From Pseudomonas violetae (GTDB lineage Bacteria > Pseudomonadota > Gammaproteobacteria > Pseudomonadales > Pseudomonadaceae), in contig NZ_JAKNRW010000033.1 in assembly GCF_023072615.1 (NCBI RefSeq), positions 1 to 55,924 of the forward strand: DNA of 55,924 nucleotides. The letters are read 5' to 3'. The notes under the pieces are model-generated. The model was given only the letters and a program-made list of their open reading frames with translations. It did not search any database and was not told where the DNA came from. The position numbers were made by a program, and so were the translations under genes. Positions 43,827 to 53,062 of the stretch are shown one piece after another. Position 1 is the first letter of the stretch. Each line of letters begins with the position of its first letter.

Positions 43827-44500
43827 CGTGTTCTCCTTGCTTCAGCTGATGAGCAGCCATTGGAATAAAAAATCAGCAGGCAGCATGCCCCGCTTGGCTC
43901 ACAGCGGCAACTGCCACAAATTGTGCAAAAAACGATCAACCTTTGCAAAGGCATACGGGCTGTGGGCCGCAGCCATGTACGCGCAGGTTATCCACAGGTG
44001 GGCCCACAGTTTCCGGGGGCAAGTAAAAAAGCTGCAAGCCGCTGTGTACAAGGCTTTGCGGGCAGGCTTGAAAGTTTTTTGCTTGACCCTTGCCAGCTGG
44101 CGTTGTAGCTCATGGCATTTTGCACGATTGCACCCTGCAATACACGATGGCTCCAAGCCAGTAACTACGGCCTTCAGCCGAGTCTTTCCAGAGTTTAACC
44201 ACAGACTTATCCACAGGCTGTCAAGGTGAGCTAACAGCCTATTTAATGCCCAATAAAGTGGTTGACAAAGCCGCCCGGCCAACCGTAGAAAATGCCTGAT
44301 CAAAAAACAACCACACTCCCGGAGGCCTTGAATACAGGGGCTTTCAGCCAGCTACTCCCACGTTATTCACAGCCAGTTCCACAGCAAACGGGGACAAGTC
44401 AAAACCGTGACAAAACAACTATTTGCAGCGGCTTTATGTCGCGGTTTCAGAGCTCGCTAATATTGTTTTCCACAATTTCGAAAAAGCGCGAGACCTTGCA
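43827..44500. other. non-coding region with a cluster of DnaA-box matches
   Basis: About 670 bases without a convincing gene. On the plus strand are TTATCCACA (43988-43996), TTATCCACA (44207-44215), TTATTCACA (44363-44371) and TTTTCCACA (44466-44474), all matching TTWTNCACA, and a near match TTAACCACA (44195-44203). About 0.05 matches would be expected by chance in this length. The boxes share one orientation. A DnaA-titrating or DnaA-reactivating locus is possible; a gene promoter under DnaA control is another reading. Confidence 0.55.
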
Positions 44501-44594
44501 CCTGTGGGAGCGAGCCTGCTCGCGATAGCGGTCGTGCTCAGGGACATTTTTTGACTGACATTGCCCCTATCGCGAGCAAGCTCGCTCCCACAGG
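44501..44594. repeat. REPIN
   Basis: CCTGTGGGAGCGAGCCTGCT pairs with AGCAAGCTCGCTCCCACAGG; the spacer is about 54 bases. Confidence 0.92.
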
Positions 44595-44614
44595 GTCGAG
44601 GGTGCGGTGGAGAT

Positions 44615-44647
44615 GTAAAAAAGCCCCGGCGATCGCTCGTCGGGGCT
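44615..44647 (-). terminator. rho-independent terminator of the liv-type operon
   Basis: On the minus strand AGCCCCGACGA / TCGCCGGGGCT forms a stem (one mismatch) followed by six T residues. It lies 21 bases after the last ATPase gene. Confidence 0.9.
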
Positions 44648-44667
44648 GTCGATATCATGGCTGGGAA

Positions 44668-45384
44668 TCAATGTCCGCCCAGATAAGCGTTACGCACCTC
44701 CTCATTCACCAGCAGTTCCTTACCAGTGCCCGTGAGGCGGATCTCGCCGTTGACCATCACATACGCCCGATCCGACAGTTTCAATGCATGATTGGCGTTC
44801 TGCTCGACCAGGAAAATCGTCATGCCAGTACTTGCCAGCTCTCGCAAGGTCGAGAAGATCTGCTTCACCACGATCGGCGCCAGCCCCAGGCTCGGTTCAT
44901 CGAGCAGCAGGAGTTTTGGCCGGCTCATCAGCGCACGGGCAATGGCCAACATCTGCTGTTCACCACCAGACATGGTCATGGCCCGCTGGGTGCGACGCTC
45001 CTTGAGCCGTGGAAACAGCTCGAACATGCGCTGCATGTCTTCGGTGGCGTACTTGTCACCGATGGGGATAGTCCCCATCAGCAGGTTTTCCTCGACCGTC
45101 ATGTCGGGGAACACCCGCCGACCTTCCGGCGACTGCGCAATGCCATGGGACGCAATGTAATGGGACGACTTATGGGTGATGTCGACTCCCTGATAGATGA
45201 TCTGCCCGTCAGCCGCACGGGGCTGGCCGAAGATTGACATCAGTAGCGTCGATTTTCCGGCGCCGTTGGAGCCGATAAGGCTGACGGTTTCACCTTCGTT
45301 AATATGCAGCGAGACTTTTTTCAGGGCCTGGATCGGCCCGTAGAACACGTCCAGCTCCTTCAATTCGAGGATCGGTTGACTCAT
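44668..45384 (-). CDS. branched-chain amino acid-type ABC transporter ATP-binding protein (LivF-like)
   Basis: 238 residues. Walker A GSNGAGKSTLLM, signature MSGGEQQMLAIARAL, Walker B LLLLDEPSLGLAP, and VEQNANHAL. Short LivF/BraG type. Last gene of a five-gene minus-strand operon; its start overlaps the end of the LivG-like gene (ATGA). Together the set imports an amino acid or amide; the substrate cannot be told from the ATPase. Confidence 0.92.
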   Translation of the reverse strand: MSQPILELKELDVFYGPIQALKKVSLHINEGETVSLIGSNGAGKSTLLMSIFGQPRAADGQIIYQGVDITHKSSHYIASHGIAQSPEGRRVFPDMTVEENLLMGTIPIGDKYATEDMQRMFELFPRLKERRTQRAMTMSGGEQQMLAIARALMSRPKLLLLDEPSLGLAPIVVKQIFSTLRELASTGMTIFLVEQNANHALKLSDRAYVMVNGEIRLTGTGKELLVNEEVRNAYLGGH

Positions 45385-46253
45385 ACCAACTCCTCTTCAT
45401 CAGCGCCCAGGTAGGCCGCAATCACTTTCGGATCGTTGCGGATCGCATCCGGCCCGCCTTCGGCGATGACGATGCCGTGGTCCAGCACCACAATGTGGTC
45501 GGAAATGCTCATAACCATGCCCATGTCGTGTTCGATCAGCACCACGGTCAGATCATGCTCGTCGCGCAGCAGCCGGATCATCGCGCTCAGCGCTTCGGTT
45601 TCCTGAGGGTTGAGGCCGGCGGCCGGTTCGTCAAGGCAGATGATCTGCGGCCGCGTGCACATGGCCCGGGCAATTTCCAGACGGCGTTGCTGACCATAGG
45701 ACAACTCGCCGGCCAGTCGGTTGGCGCAGTCCACCAGGTCCACAACCTCCAACCAATAGAAAGCATGATCCAGGGCATCACTTTCAGCCTTGCGATAACC
45801 CTTGGTATTAAGGATGCCTGCCAGCATGTTGCGGTTCACCCACATGTGCTGGGCCACCAGTAGATTTTCCAGCACCGACATTTCCTTGAACAGGCGAATG
45901 TTCTGGAAAGTGCGCGCCAGGCCAGCACGGTTTACCAAGTGGGTGCCGCCGAACATCTTGTAGTACATACGGCTGAAGAAAGATTTCGGCGAAACGAAAT
46001 CGGTGGGCTTGAAGGACTCCCCAAGCAACTGGATGACGTTGGTGTGCTCGCCACGCACGTTGAGCTCGATTTTACCGCCAGACGCTTTGTAGAAGCCGGT
46101 AAGGCAGTTGAACACCGTAGTCTTGCCCGCGCCGTTGGGGCCGATCAGGGCGAAGATCGAGTTGCGGTGCACTTTTAGGCTGACATCGCTCAACGCCTTG
46201 ATGCCGCCAAAGTGCATCATCAGTTTTTCGACCGAGAGGACGACTTCACTCAT
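45381..46253 (-). CDS. branched-chain amino acid-type ABC transporter ATP-binding protein (LivG-like)
   Basis: 290 residues. Walker A GPNGAGKTTVFN, signature LSYGQQRRLEIARAM, Walker B IICLDEPAAGLNP, and LIEHDMGMVM. LivG/BraF type. It carries the usual LivG insert around the second motif (RTFQNIRLFKEMSVLENLLV). It overlaps both neighbours by four bases, indicating tight coupling. Confidence 0.92.
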   Translation of the reverse strand: MSEVVLSVEKLMMHFGGIKALSDVSLKVHRNSIFALIGPNGAGKTTVFNCLTGFYKASGGKIELNVRGEHTNVIQLLGESFKPTDFVSPKSFFSRMYYKMFGGTHLVNRAGLARTFQNIRLFKEMSVLENLLVAQHMWVNRNMLAGILNTKGYRKAESDALDHAFYWLEVVDLVDCANRLAGELSYGQQRRLEIARAMCTRPQIICLDEPAAGLNPQETEALSAMIRLLRDEHDLTVVLIEHDMGMVMSISDHIVVLDHGIVIAEGGPDAIRNDPKVIAAYLGADEEELV

Positions 46254-47533
46254 GGCGCTACTCCTTTGCGGGGGGTCACACCGGTACGGCTGATCCGGAT
46301 CAGGCCGCGCGGTCGCCAGATCATCATCAACACCATCAGGATGCCGAACAGCAGCACCCGGTACTCTGCGAAACCACGCAGCAACTCCGGCGCGACAGTC
46401 AGCACGAAGGCTGCAATCACCACGCCGATGGTCGACCCCATGCCACCCAGGACCACAATGGCGAGAATCAGCGCCGATTCGAAGAAGGTGAACGAGGTCG
46501 GGTTGACGAAGCCTTGATAGGTGGCAAAGAACACCCCGGCCAGACCTGCGGTAGACGCGCCAATGGTGAACGCCGAAAGCTTGACCAGTACGTGATTCAA
46601 GCCCATGGAGCGACAGGCGATTTCATCTTCGCGCAAGGCTTCCCAGGCACGGCCGACTGGCATTTTGACCAGACGATGCTTGACGTACAACACGGCCAAA
46701 ACCACCAAAAACAACACCGCATAGATGAAGTAGTACTTCACGTCCGGGTTGTAGGCAATCCCGAAGAACTCGTGGAAAGGCACCCCACCATCTTTTGCGC
46801 GCTTGCCGAATTCCAGGCCGAAAAACGTCGGCAGAGGTGCCGCCATGCCGTTCGGTCCGCCGGTCAACGACAGCCAGTTGTTGAGGACCAACCGGATGAT
46901 TTCACCAAAACCCAGGGTCACGATCGCCAGGTAATCGCCATGCAGACGCAGTACCGGGAAGCCGAGGATGCAACCGGCCAGTCCCGCCATGATCGCCGCG
47001 AGCGGCAGCACCGTCCAGAAACCCAGGCCGAGGTATTGGTAACCGAGTGCCAGGCCGTAGGCGCCAATGGCGTAGAACGCCACGTAGCCCAAGTCGAGCA
47101 GGCCGGCCAGGCCGACCACAATATTCAATCCAAGGCCGAGCAGCACGTAGATCAGGCCAAGGATGACCACACCCAGCAGATAAGAGTTGGAGAAGAAAGG
47201 GAAGACCACGGCGATGACAATCAACAGCGGGATAATCCAACGCAACCGTGACTTGTAATCCGGTGGCAGCACATGCACGCCGGAACTGGTACTTTCAAAA
47301 CCCTCGAGGATTTTCAGGCCTTTTGGGGTCTGCAGGAACAGGCTCAGGGCAAAGCGCCCCGCCATGACGATCCCGATGATCCATGCCACGCGTGTCGTTT
47401 CCAGATTGAAGTCGTACCCGTCGAGGACCACGCCGACAATCGGACCGAACACAATCAGGGCAACAAGACCGGCAAGAATCGCGTCAACCAGGCTTCTTTT
47501 GAGATCAATGGTTTTTTTAGTGGTTGAGGACAT
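46250..47533 (-). CDS. branched-chain amino acid-type ABC transporter permease (LivM-like)
   Basis: 427 residues with about ten membrane segments. GLAGLLDLGYVAFYAIGAYG and NNWLSLTGGPNGMAAPLPTF are LivM blocks; EACARSMGLN-type signature reads WEALREDEIACRSMGLNHVL, the EAA-like loop that contacts the ATPase. A long N-terminal part of about 110 residues precedes the core, as in BraE. Overlaps LivG-like by ATGA. Confidence 0.92.
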   Translation of the reverse strand: MSSTTKKTIDLKRSLVDAILAGLVALIVFGPIVGVVLDGYDFNLETTRVAWIIGIVMAGRFALSLFLQTPKGLKILEGFESTSSGVHVLPPDYKSRLRWIIPLLIVIAVVFPFFSNSYLLGVVILGLIYVLLGLGLNIVVGLAGLLDLGYVAFYAIGAYGLALGYQYLGLGFWTVLPLAAIMAGLAGCILGFPVLRLHGDYLAIVTLGFGEIIRLVLNNWLSLTGGPNGMAAPLPTFFGLEFGKRAKDGGVPFHEFFGIAYNPDVKYYFIYAVLFLVVLAVLYVKHRLVKMPVGRAWEALREDEIACRSMGLNHVLVKLSAFTIGASTAGLAGVFFATYQGFVNPTSFTFFESALILAIVVLGGMGSTIGVVIAAFVLTVAPELLRGFAEYRVLLFGILMVLMMIWRPRGLIRISRTGVTPRKGVAP

Positions 47534-47536
47534 CGC

Positions 47537-48451
47537 TTACACCTTCGACACAAGAGGACGGCCGAGCAGGCCTTGGGGCCGAAAGACCAGAACGAGAACG
47601 AGCAGCGAGAAGCTGAAGACGTCTTTGTAGTCCGAGTTGACCAGGCCCGAGAACAGCGACTCGGAGATCCCGAGAATGATCCCGCCGAGCATCGCTCCTG
47701 GTAACGAGCCAATGCCGCCGAGTACCGCTGCGGTGAACGCCTTGATGCCGATGATGAAGCCGGCGTAGAAATCGAAGGTGCCGTAATTCATGGTGATCAG
47801 CACGCCGGCGAGAGCCGCCATGGCCGCACCGATGATGAACACGTAGGAAATCACCCGATCGGTGTTGATCCCAAGGATCGACGCCATTTTGCGATCTTGC
47901 TGGGTCGCACGGCACATCCGGCCAAGCTTGGTGTACTTGATGATGTAGGTCAGTAACGCCATGCCCGCAAATGCTGCCACCAGAATGAAGACCTTGGTGT
48001 AGGTCAGTTGCACGAAACCTGTACCGATGTCGACGCGCCAGGCTCCGGTCAGCAGAGTAGGAACCCCTTGCTGCTTCGCGCCTTGAGCGATCTGTGCATA
48101 GTTTTGCAGGATCAGCGAAATACCGATGGCGCTGATCAGCGGTGCCAGCCGGGTGGAGTTTCGCAGGGGTTTATAGGCGACGCGCTCGATGACCCAGCCA
48201 TACACCGCCGTGACGATGATGGTGAAGATCAGCGTGCCGAGCATCAGCAGCGGGAAGGATTCAATACCGAAGTATGCCAGCAGAGCCAGACTGATCGCCG
48301 CGAGGTAAGCGGAAATCATGTAAACCTCGCCGTGGGCGAAGTTGATCATGCCAATGATGCCATAGACCATTGTGTAGCCGATGGCGATCAGGCCATAGAC
48401 CGACCCGAGGGTCAGGCCATTGACCAGTTGCTGCAGGAAAATACCATCCAT
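47537..48451 (-). CDS. branched-chain amino acid-type ABC transporter permease (LivH-like)
   Basis: 304 residues. QQLVNGLTLGSVYGLIAIGY and NFAHGEVYMISAYLAAISLA are LivH/BraD hallmarks, with ATQQDRKMASILGINTDRVI as the ATPase contact loop. Three bases separate it from the LivM-like gene. A REPIN lies upstream, between it and the binding-protein gene. Confidence 0.93.
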   Translation of the reverse strand: MDGIFLQQLVNGLTLGSVYGLIAIGYTMVYGIIGMINFAHGEVYMISAYLAAISLALLAYFGIESFPLLMLGTLIFTIIVTAVYGWVIERVAYKPLRNSTRLAPLISAIGISLILQNYAQIAQGAKQQGVPTLLTGAWRVDIGTGFVQLTYTKVFILVAAFAGMALLTYIIKYTKLGRMCRATQQDRKMASILGINTDRVISYVFIIGAAMAALAGVLITMNYGTFDFYAGFIIGIKAFTAAVLGGIGSLPGAMLGGIILGISESLFSGLVNSDYKDVFSFSLLVLVLVFRPQGLLGRPLVSKV

Positions 48452-48566
48452 AACGCAATCTCACGCAGTGAGAACCTGCACACCGGCGGTGCGCGGCTCT
48501 TCTAAGGAAAATACAGATATACGTCGGAGCAATGTCAGTCAGGATCAGGCAGAACAAACACAGCCC

Positions 48567-48664
48567 CCCCTGTAGGAGCGAGCTTGCTCGCGATGGCGGT
48601 TTAACATTCAACGACTGTGTTGCCTGTCAGTCCGTCATCGCGAGCAAGCTCGCTCCTACAGGGG
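48567..48664. repeat. REPIN between binding-protein and permease genes
   Basis: CCCCTGTAGGAGCGAGCTTG mirrors CAAGCTCGCTCCTACAGGGG. Its position matches that of the REPIN between urtA and urtB. Confidence 0.93.
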
Positions 48665-48694
48665 AGCTGTGGATTCAGCCGATCGAGTCAGCCC

Positions 48695-49828
48695 TTACTT
48701 CTGTTTTTCCAGCTGGTGGTATTTGCCATCCTTGTCCCACTGGTAAACCACGTAGTCGGAGACTTTCAGGTCGCCCTTGCTGTCCCAGGTCTTCTCACCC
48801 ATGACAGTCTTGACCGGGTTCTTCTTCAGCCATTCAGCGGCTTTTTCACCACTGTTGGACTTGGCGCCGTTGAAGGCTGCCGCCAGGGCCTGAACCGAAG
48901 CGTAGGCGTACAGGGTGTAGCCTTCAGGCTCGGTGCCGGCCTTGCGGAAGGCATCCACGACTGCCTTGCTGTCTGGCAGCAGACGCGGGTCAGCACCGAA
49001 AGTCATCAGTACGCCATCAACGAATTGCGGACCGCCAGCGGTGGTCACCAACTCGTCAGTAACGATGCCGTCATCGGACATGAACTTGACATCTTTCAGG
49101 CCTTGCTCACGCAGTTGACGTACCAGAGGGCCGGCTTCAGGGTGGAGACCACCGAAGTAAACGACATCGGCGCCAGCGCCGCGGATTTTGGTTACGATGG
49201 TGCTGAAGTCTTTTTCGCCACGGGTCAGGCCTTCATACAGCACAGGCGTCACGCCGCGCTTGACCAACTGAGCCTTGGTGGCGTCAGCCAGGCCTTGGCC
49301 GTAGGTGTCCTTGTCGTGCAGCACGACAACCTTCTTGCCCTTGAGCACGTCGACGATGTAATCGCCAGCGACGATGCCCTGCTGGTCGTCACGCCCGCAC
49401 ATACGGAACATGGCGCTCAGGCCGCGCTCGGTCACTTGTGGATTGGTGGAACCCGGGGTGATTGCGATGATGCCCGCTTCGTCGTAGATCTCGGAGGCTG
49501 GGATAGTCGAGGAAGAGCAGAAGTGACCAACCACGCCGGCCACTTTCTGGTTGGTCAGGTCCTTGGCGACCGTCACAGCCTGTTTCGGTTCGCAGGCGTC
49601 ATCGCCCTTCACCAGTACGATTTTTTCCCCGTTGACGCCGCCCGCTGCGTTGACCGCATCGGCTGCAGCCTGTGCACCCTTCATGTACTGCTCACCAAAT
49701 GCAGCGTTAGCGCCAGTCATCGGACCCGCCACACCGATTTTCACATCAGCCTGTGCAAACGTAGAAACACCCAACGCAGCTGCCACTGCGAGGGCCAGAA
49801 AGCCTTTCTTGTAAAACGTCTGGGACAT
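48695..49828 (-). CDS. branched-chain amino acid/amide ABC transporter substrate-binding protein
   Basis: 377 residues: signal peptide (MSQTFYKKGFLALAVAAALG, cleaved near AQA-DVKIG), then KIGVAGPMTGANAAFGEQYM and GVVGHFCSSSTIPASEIYDE, the LivJ/BraC pattern, with a Cys pair (DDACEP, MCGRDD). First gene of the operon. The start at 49828 gives a normal signal peptide; TTG at 49843 would add five residues. A sigma-54 promoter lies 57 bases upstream. Ligand unknown: a neutral or branched amino acid is likely. Confidence 0.92.
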   Translation of the reverse strand: MSQTFYKKGFLALAVAAALGVSTFAQADVKIGVAGPMTGANAAFGEQYMKGAQAAADAVNAAGGVNGEKIVLVKGDDACEPKQAVTVAKDLTNQKVAGVVGHFCSSSTIPASEIYDEAGIIAITPGSTNPQVTERGLSAMFRMCGRDDQQGIVAGDYIVDVLKGKKVVVLHDKDTYGQGLADATKAQLVKRGVTPVLYEGLTRGEKDFSTIVTKIRGAGADVVYFGGLHPEAGPLVRQLREQGLKDVKFMSDDGIVTDELVTTAGGPQFVDGVLMTFGADPRLLPDSKAVVDAFRKAGTEPEGYTLYAYASVQALAAAFNGAKSNSGEKAAEWLKKNPVKTVMGEKTWDSKGDLKVSDYVVYQWDKDGKYHQLEKQK

Positions 49829-49884
49829 GAGGTGGTGCTCCAAGGTTTTTTTTAGTTAGCACTGCGACTTCACTGAATGCTCAG

Positions 49885-49900
49885 AGCAAGGGCCGTGCCA
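49885..49900 (-). promoter_or_regulatory. sigma-54 (-24/-12) promoter of the liv-type operon
   Basis: On the minus strand TGGCACGGCCCTTGCT matches every fixed position of TGGCACGNNNNTTGCW. Transcription would start near 49874, some 46 bases before the binding-protein gene. Confidence 0.9.
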
Positions 49901-50098
49901 TCGGTTTTTTATTCTTGAAAAAGTCGCTGAGTTATTGTTATTCCGACTGTTTTGATCCCGTTTTCATTGGGCGTGCAACCGTCTAAACCGCGATAGGTAG
50001 AACCATATATTCCTGAAGGCGCAACCCGCACGCGCCATCATTGCAACCGCCACACCAAACGAAGTGCAACCCGCCTGTAACATCGTGCGTCACCGAAG

Positions 50099-50115
50099 TG
50101 CACACCGCTGGTGCG
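50099..50115. promoter_or_regulatory. putative NtrC-binding site upstream of the liv-type operon
   Basis: TGCACACCGCTGGTGCG matches TGCACCANNNTGGTGCA at 11 of 14 fixed positions and keeps both dyad halves in register. It is about 225-240 bases upstream of the sigma-54 start. The rest of the 364-base gap (49829-50192) holds no gene I trust. Confidence 0.55.
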
Positions 50116-50192
50116 AGACTGCTACAACCCGCACCATTACAGGCTAGTCGCTGCTCGAAAAAGCGTCGCTTTTCAGTAACATCTTTCAACAA

Positions 50193-51476
50193 TCAAATGA
50201 CGATGCGCAGGCACTGGCCTGCGTGATACAGCGAGAAGCCTGCCTCATACAGACAACTGCGCAACCCCACACCCGCCAAGGGTTGCATGGGTGCGAAAGG
50301 AATCGGCAGAGCCAGAGGATTTCCGCTACATAGATAATCTGCAAACGCTTTGCCGACCACTGTTCCGGTCGTAACGCCACGCCCGTTGTAACCGGTGACT
50401 GCCACTATTCCGGGCGCCGGTTCGAACAGGCGCATCAGATGATCAGGGGTGAAGGCGATACAGCCGGTCCAGGTGCACTCCCACTCCACCGGTTTGAGGT
50501 AGGGAAAATAGTGCTGCTGAACCCGATCGGCCCATGCCTTGAGAAACCACACCGGCTTTTGATTGCCGTTGCCGAGACTGCCGAGCAACAGGCGCCCGTC
50601 TTTGTCCCGACGAATGCTGCTGAGTACCTGGCGAGTATCCCAGGACCCCTGGCCACCGGGCAGGATTTGTTGCGCGGCTTCTTCAGTCAGTGGGACTGAC
50701 GCCACCTGGTAGTAATAACCGGGGAAAAAATTACGCCGCAGTTCGGTCCAGTCGCCCTCGGTGTAGGCGTTGGAGGCGATAACCACCTGCTCGGCCAACA
50801 CCGAACCCTGCGCAGTTTGCACCGACCACTTCTGGCCCTGACGTTCCAGCCGAGTGACCGCAGAGTGATCGAACAGCTGACCGCCCAGGCCAAGGGCCGC
50901 CTTGGCCAGGCCGCTGGTGTAGGCCATCGGGTTGAGGGTGCCCGCACGCCGGTCCAGCAGCGCCGCAGCAATTTTTTTGGTGCCCGTGGCTTGCTCGCAG
51001 GCCTGGCCGGTCAACAGCTCGACCGGCGCGCCACGACGCTTCCATTGTTCTTCACGACTGCGCAGATCCGCTTCGCCACGGGCGTTATGCGCCATGTGCA
51101 GCGTGCCTTCGCGGCGCAATTGGCAATCGATGTGGTACTTGTCAACCAGGCTGAATACCAGGGACGGTGCGGCACCGAGCATGCGATTGAGCTGACTGCC
51201 AACCGCCTCGCCAAAACCGGCTTCGATCTCGTCAGGAGGGATCCACATGCCGGCGTTGACCAGGCCAACGTTACGCCCGGAACCGCCATGCCCGGCCCGG
51301 TGCGCTTCCAGCACACAGACCGTCTTGCCCTGTTCCAGCAAATGCACCGCCGCCGACAGGCCGGTGAAGCCCGCGCCGATGACACAGACATCGACCTTGA
51401 CCTCGCCTTTGAGCGATGCATTATCGGGCCGTTGCGGCGTCAGTTTTTCCCACAGACATTCTTCGCGTAGCGGCAT
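50193..51476 (-). CDS. amaA: L-pipecolate oxidase (FAD-dependent)
   Basis: 427 residues. N-terminal dinucleotide fold CVIGAGFTGLSAAVHLLEQG, then the DAO-family block GSGRNVGLVNAGMWIPPDEI, and the C-terminal GYNGRGVTTGTVVGKAFADY. It matches the P. putida AmaA type, which oxidises L-pipecolate to piperideine-6-carboxylate in the D-lysine route. Placement next to amaB and a divergent LysR gene supports this over other DAO oxidases such as PuuB. The start at 51476 has GGAG eight bases upstream; the frame runs on to 51512 without a site. Confidence 0.87.
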   Translation of the reverse strand: MPLREECLWEKLTPQRPDNASLKGEVKVDVCVIGAGFTGLSAAVHLLEQGKTVCVLEAHRAGHGGSGRNVGLVNAGMWIPPDEIEAGFGEAVGSQLNRMLGAAPSLVFSLVDKYHIDCQLRREGTLHMAHNARGEADLRSREEQWKRRGAPVELLTGQACEQATGTKKIAAALLDRRAGTLNPMAYTSGLAKAALGLGGQLFDHSAVTRLERQGQKWSVQTAQGSVLAEQVVIASNAYTEGDWTELRRNFFPGYYYQVASVPLTEEAAQQILPGGQGSWDTRQVLSSIRRDKDGRLLLGSLGNGNQKPVWFLKAWADRVQQHYFPYLKPVEWECTWTGCIAFTPDHLMRLFEPAPGIVAVTGYNGRGVTTGTVVGKAFADYLCSGNPLALPIPFAPMQPLAGVGLRSCLYEAGFSLYHAGQCLRIVI

Positions 51477-51520
51477 TGCCAGACTCCAACAGAAACCTAA
51501 CCAACACACCAATATTCAAT

Positions 51521-51548
51521 TGTGGGAGCGAGCAGGCTCGCTCCCACA
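51521..51548. repeat. REP hairpin between amaB and amaA
   Basis: TGTGGGAGCGAGC and GCTCGCTCCCACA, perfect 13-base arms with a two-base centre. A collapsed REP pair lacking the usual spacer. Confidence 0.9.
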
Positions 51549-51571
51549 AGGGATCAAAGCATGACCAAGGT

Positions 51572-53062
51572 TCAGTCGAAGGTAATGCCCTGAGCCAAAG
51601 GCAACTCCAGCGAATAGTTCACAGTATTGGTCTGGCGGCGCATGTAACCGCGCCACGCATCTGAACCCGACTCGCGTCCGCCACCGGTCTCTTTCTCACC
51701 ACCAAACGCGCCACCGATTTCCGCGCCGCTCGGGCCGATGTTGACGTTGGCGATACCACAATCGCTGCCCACCGCCGACATGAACTGCTCGGCTTCGCGC
51801 ACGTCAGTGGTGAAGATGCACGAAGACAGGCCCTGGGGCACGGCATTATTCAGGCGCAAGGCCTCATCGAAATCCTTGTAGCCGACCACGTAGAGAATCG
51901 GTGCGAAGGTTTCGCTGCACACCACATCGCTTTGCTCCGGCATCTCAACAATCGCAGGCTGAACGTAGTAGGCGTTCGGGTATTGGTCTTCCAGCTGGCG
52001 CTTGCCGCCGAACACCCGACCACCTTCGCTCAAGGCCTGCTCAAGCGCGTCCTGCATGTTTTCGAAGCTGTGCTTGTCGATCAGCGGACCAATGAGGTTG
52101 CCTTCTAGCGGATTGCCGATACGCACTTTTGAGTAAGCAGCTTTCAGGCGGGTCACGATCTCTTCTTTCACCGACTCATGGGCAATAAGACGACGCAGCG
52201 TGGTGCAACGCTGCCCGGCGGTGCCAACAGCACTGAAGAGGATCGCGCGCACAGCCATGTCCAGGTCGGCACTAGGGCCGAGGATCATCGCATTGTTGCC
52301 GCCCAGTTCAAGAATGCTGCGGGCAAAGCGAGCAGCGATTTTCGGCGCCACTTCACGGCCCATACGGGTGCTGCCGGTAGCGCTGACCAAAGCCACGCGC
52401 GGGTCATCCACCAAAGCTTCACCGGCATCGCGGCCACCAATGATGACCTGACTCAAATGCGGCGGTGCGTCGCTGAAGTTTTTCAGCACCCGATCAAACA
52501 GTGCCTGGCATGCCAGGGCGGTCAACGGGGTTTTCTCCGACGGCTTCCAGATCACCGGGTTACCGCATACCAGCGCCAGGGTGGTATTCCAGGCCCAGAC
52601 GGCAACCGGGAAGTTGAAGGCGCTGATCACACCGACCACGCCCAGCGGGTGCCAGGTTTCACGCATGTGGTGGCCTGGGCGCTCGGAAGCGATGGTGAGG
52701 CCGTACAGCTGGCGGGACAAACCGACGGCGAAGTCGCAGATATCAATCATTTCCTGGACTTCACCCAGGCCTTCCTGGGTGATCTTGCCCGCTTCCCACG
52801 ACACCAGCTCGCCGAGGTCGGCCTTGTATTCGCGAAGGATATCCCCCAGTTGACGCACCAGTTCGCCACGGCGCGGCGCCGGCACCTTGCGCCACAATTC
52901 GAACGCATGATCTGCACGACTGATGTGCTGCTCGACTTCGGCAGCCCCTTCCCAGGTGACGGCAGCGATCTGGCTGCCATCGATCGGTGAATGCACCGGC
53001 ACTTTGCCGTTCTGGTACAGGGCCGGGTTTACACCTAGACGATCAAGCAATGCGGCAACCAT
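51572..53062 (-). CDS. amaB: L-piperidine-6-carboxylate / 2-aminoadipate semialdehyde dehydrogenase
   Basis: 496 residues, aldehyde dehydrogenase fold. NAD-binding ISAFNFPVAVWAWN and KPSEKTPLTALAC, catalytic Glu in ILELGGNNAMIL, catalytic Cys286 in GTAGQRCTTLRR, and SCIFTTDVREAEQFMSAVGS. NIGPSGAEIGGAFGGEKETG is typical of the ALDH7/AmaB subgroup. It oxidises the product of AmaA to 2-aminoadipate. First gene of the minus-strand unit; AGGAG precedes its start. Confidence 0.9.
   Translation of the reverse strand: MVAALLDRLGVNPALYQNGKVPVHSPIDGSQIAAVTWEGAAEVEQHISRADHAFELWRKVPAPRRGELVRQLGDILREYKADLGELVSWEAGKITQEGLGEVQEMIDICDFAVGLSRQLYGLTIASERPGHHMRETWHPLGVVGVISAFNFPVAVWAWNTTLALVCGNPVIWKPSEKTPLTALACQALFDRVLKNFSDAPPHLSQVIIGGRDAGEALVDDPRVALVSATGSTRMGREVAPKIAARFARSILELGGNNAMILGPSADLDMAVRAILFSAVGTAGQRCTTLRRLIAHESVKEEIVTRLKAAYSKVRIGNPLEGNLIGPLIDKHSFENMQDALEQALSEGGRVFGGKRQLEDQYPNAYYVQPAIVEMPEQSDVVCSETFAPILYVVGYKDFDEALRLNNAVPQGLSSCIFTTDVREAEQFMSAVGSDCGIANVNIGPSGAEIGGAFGGEKETGGGRESGSDAWRGYMRRQTNTVNYSLELPLAQGITFD

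Noticed and set aside
43899..44303. 134-codon minus-strand frame in the SDR to liv gap
   Set aside because: It starts with TTG, lacks a ribosome-binding site, has no recognisable motifs, and its Trp-rich runs come from the DnaA-box sequences read backwards.
43988..44474. DnaA-box cluster as the chromosomal origin
   Set aside because: No dnaA, rpmH, dnaN or gyrB nearby and no AT-rich unwinding element was seen.
49983..50192. 69-codon minus-strand frame upstream of the liv-type operon
   Set aside because: Composition is unlike a protein, there is no family resemblance, and it overlaps the NtrC-like site; it also ends short of the sigma-54 promoter.
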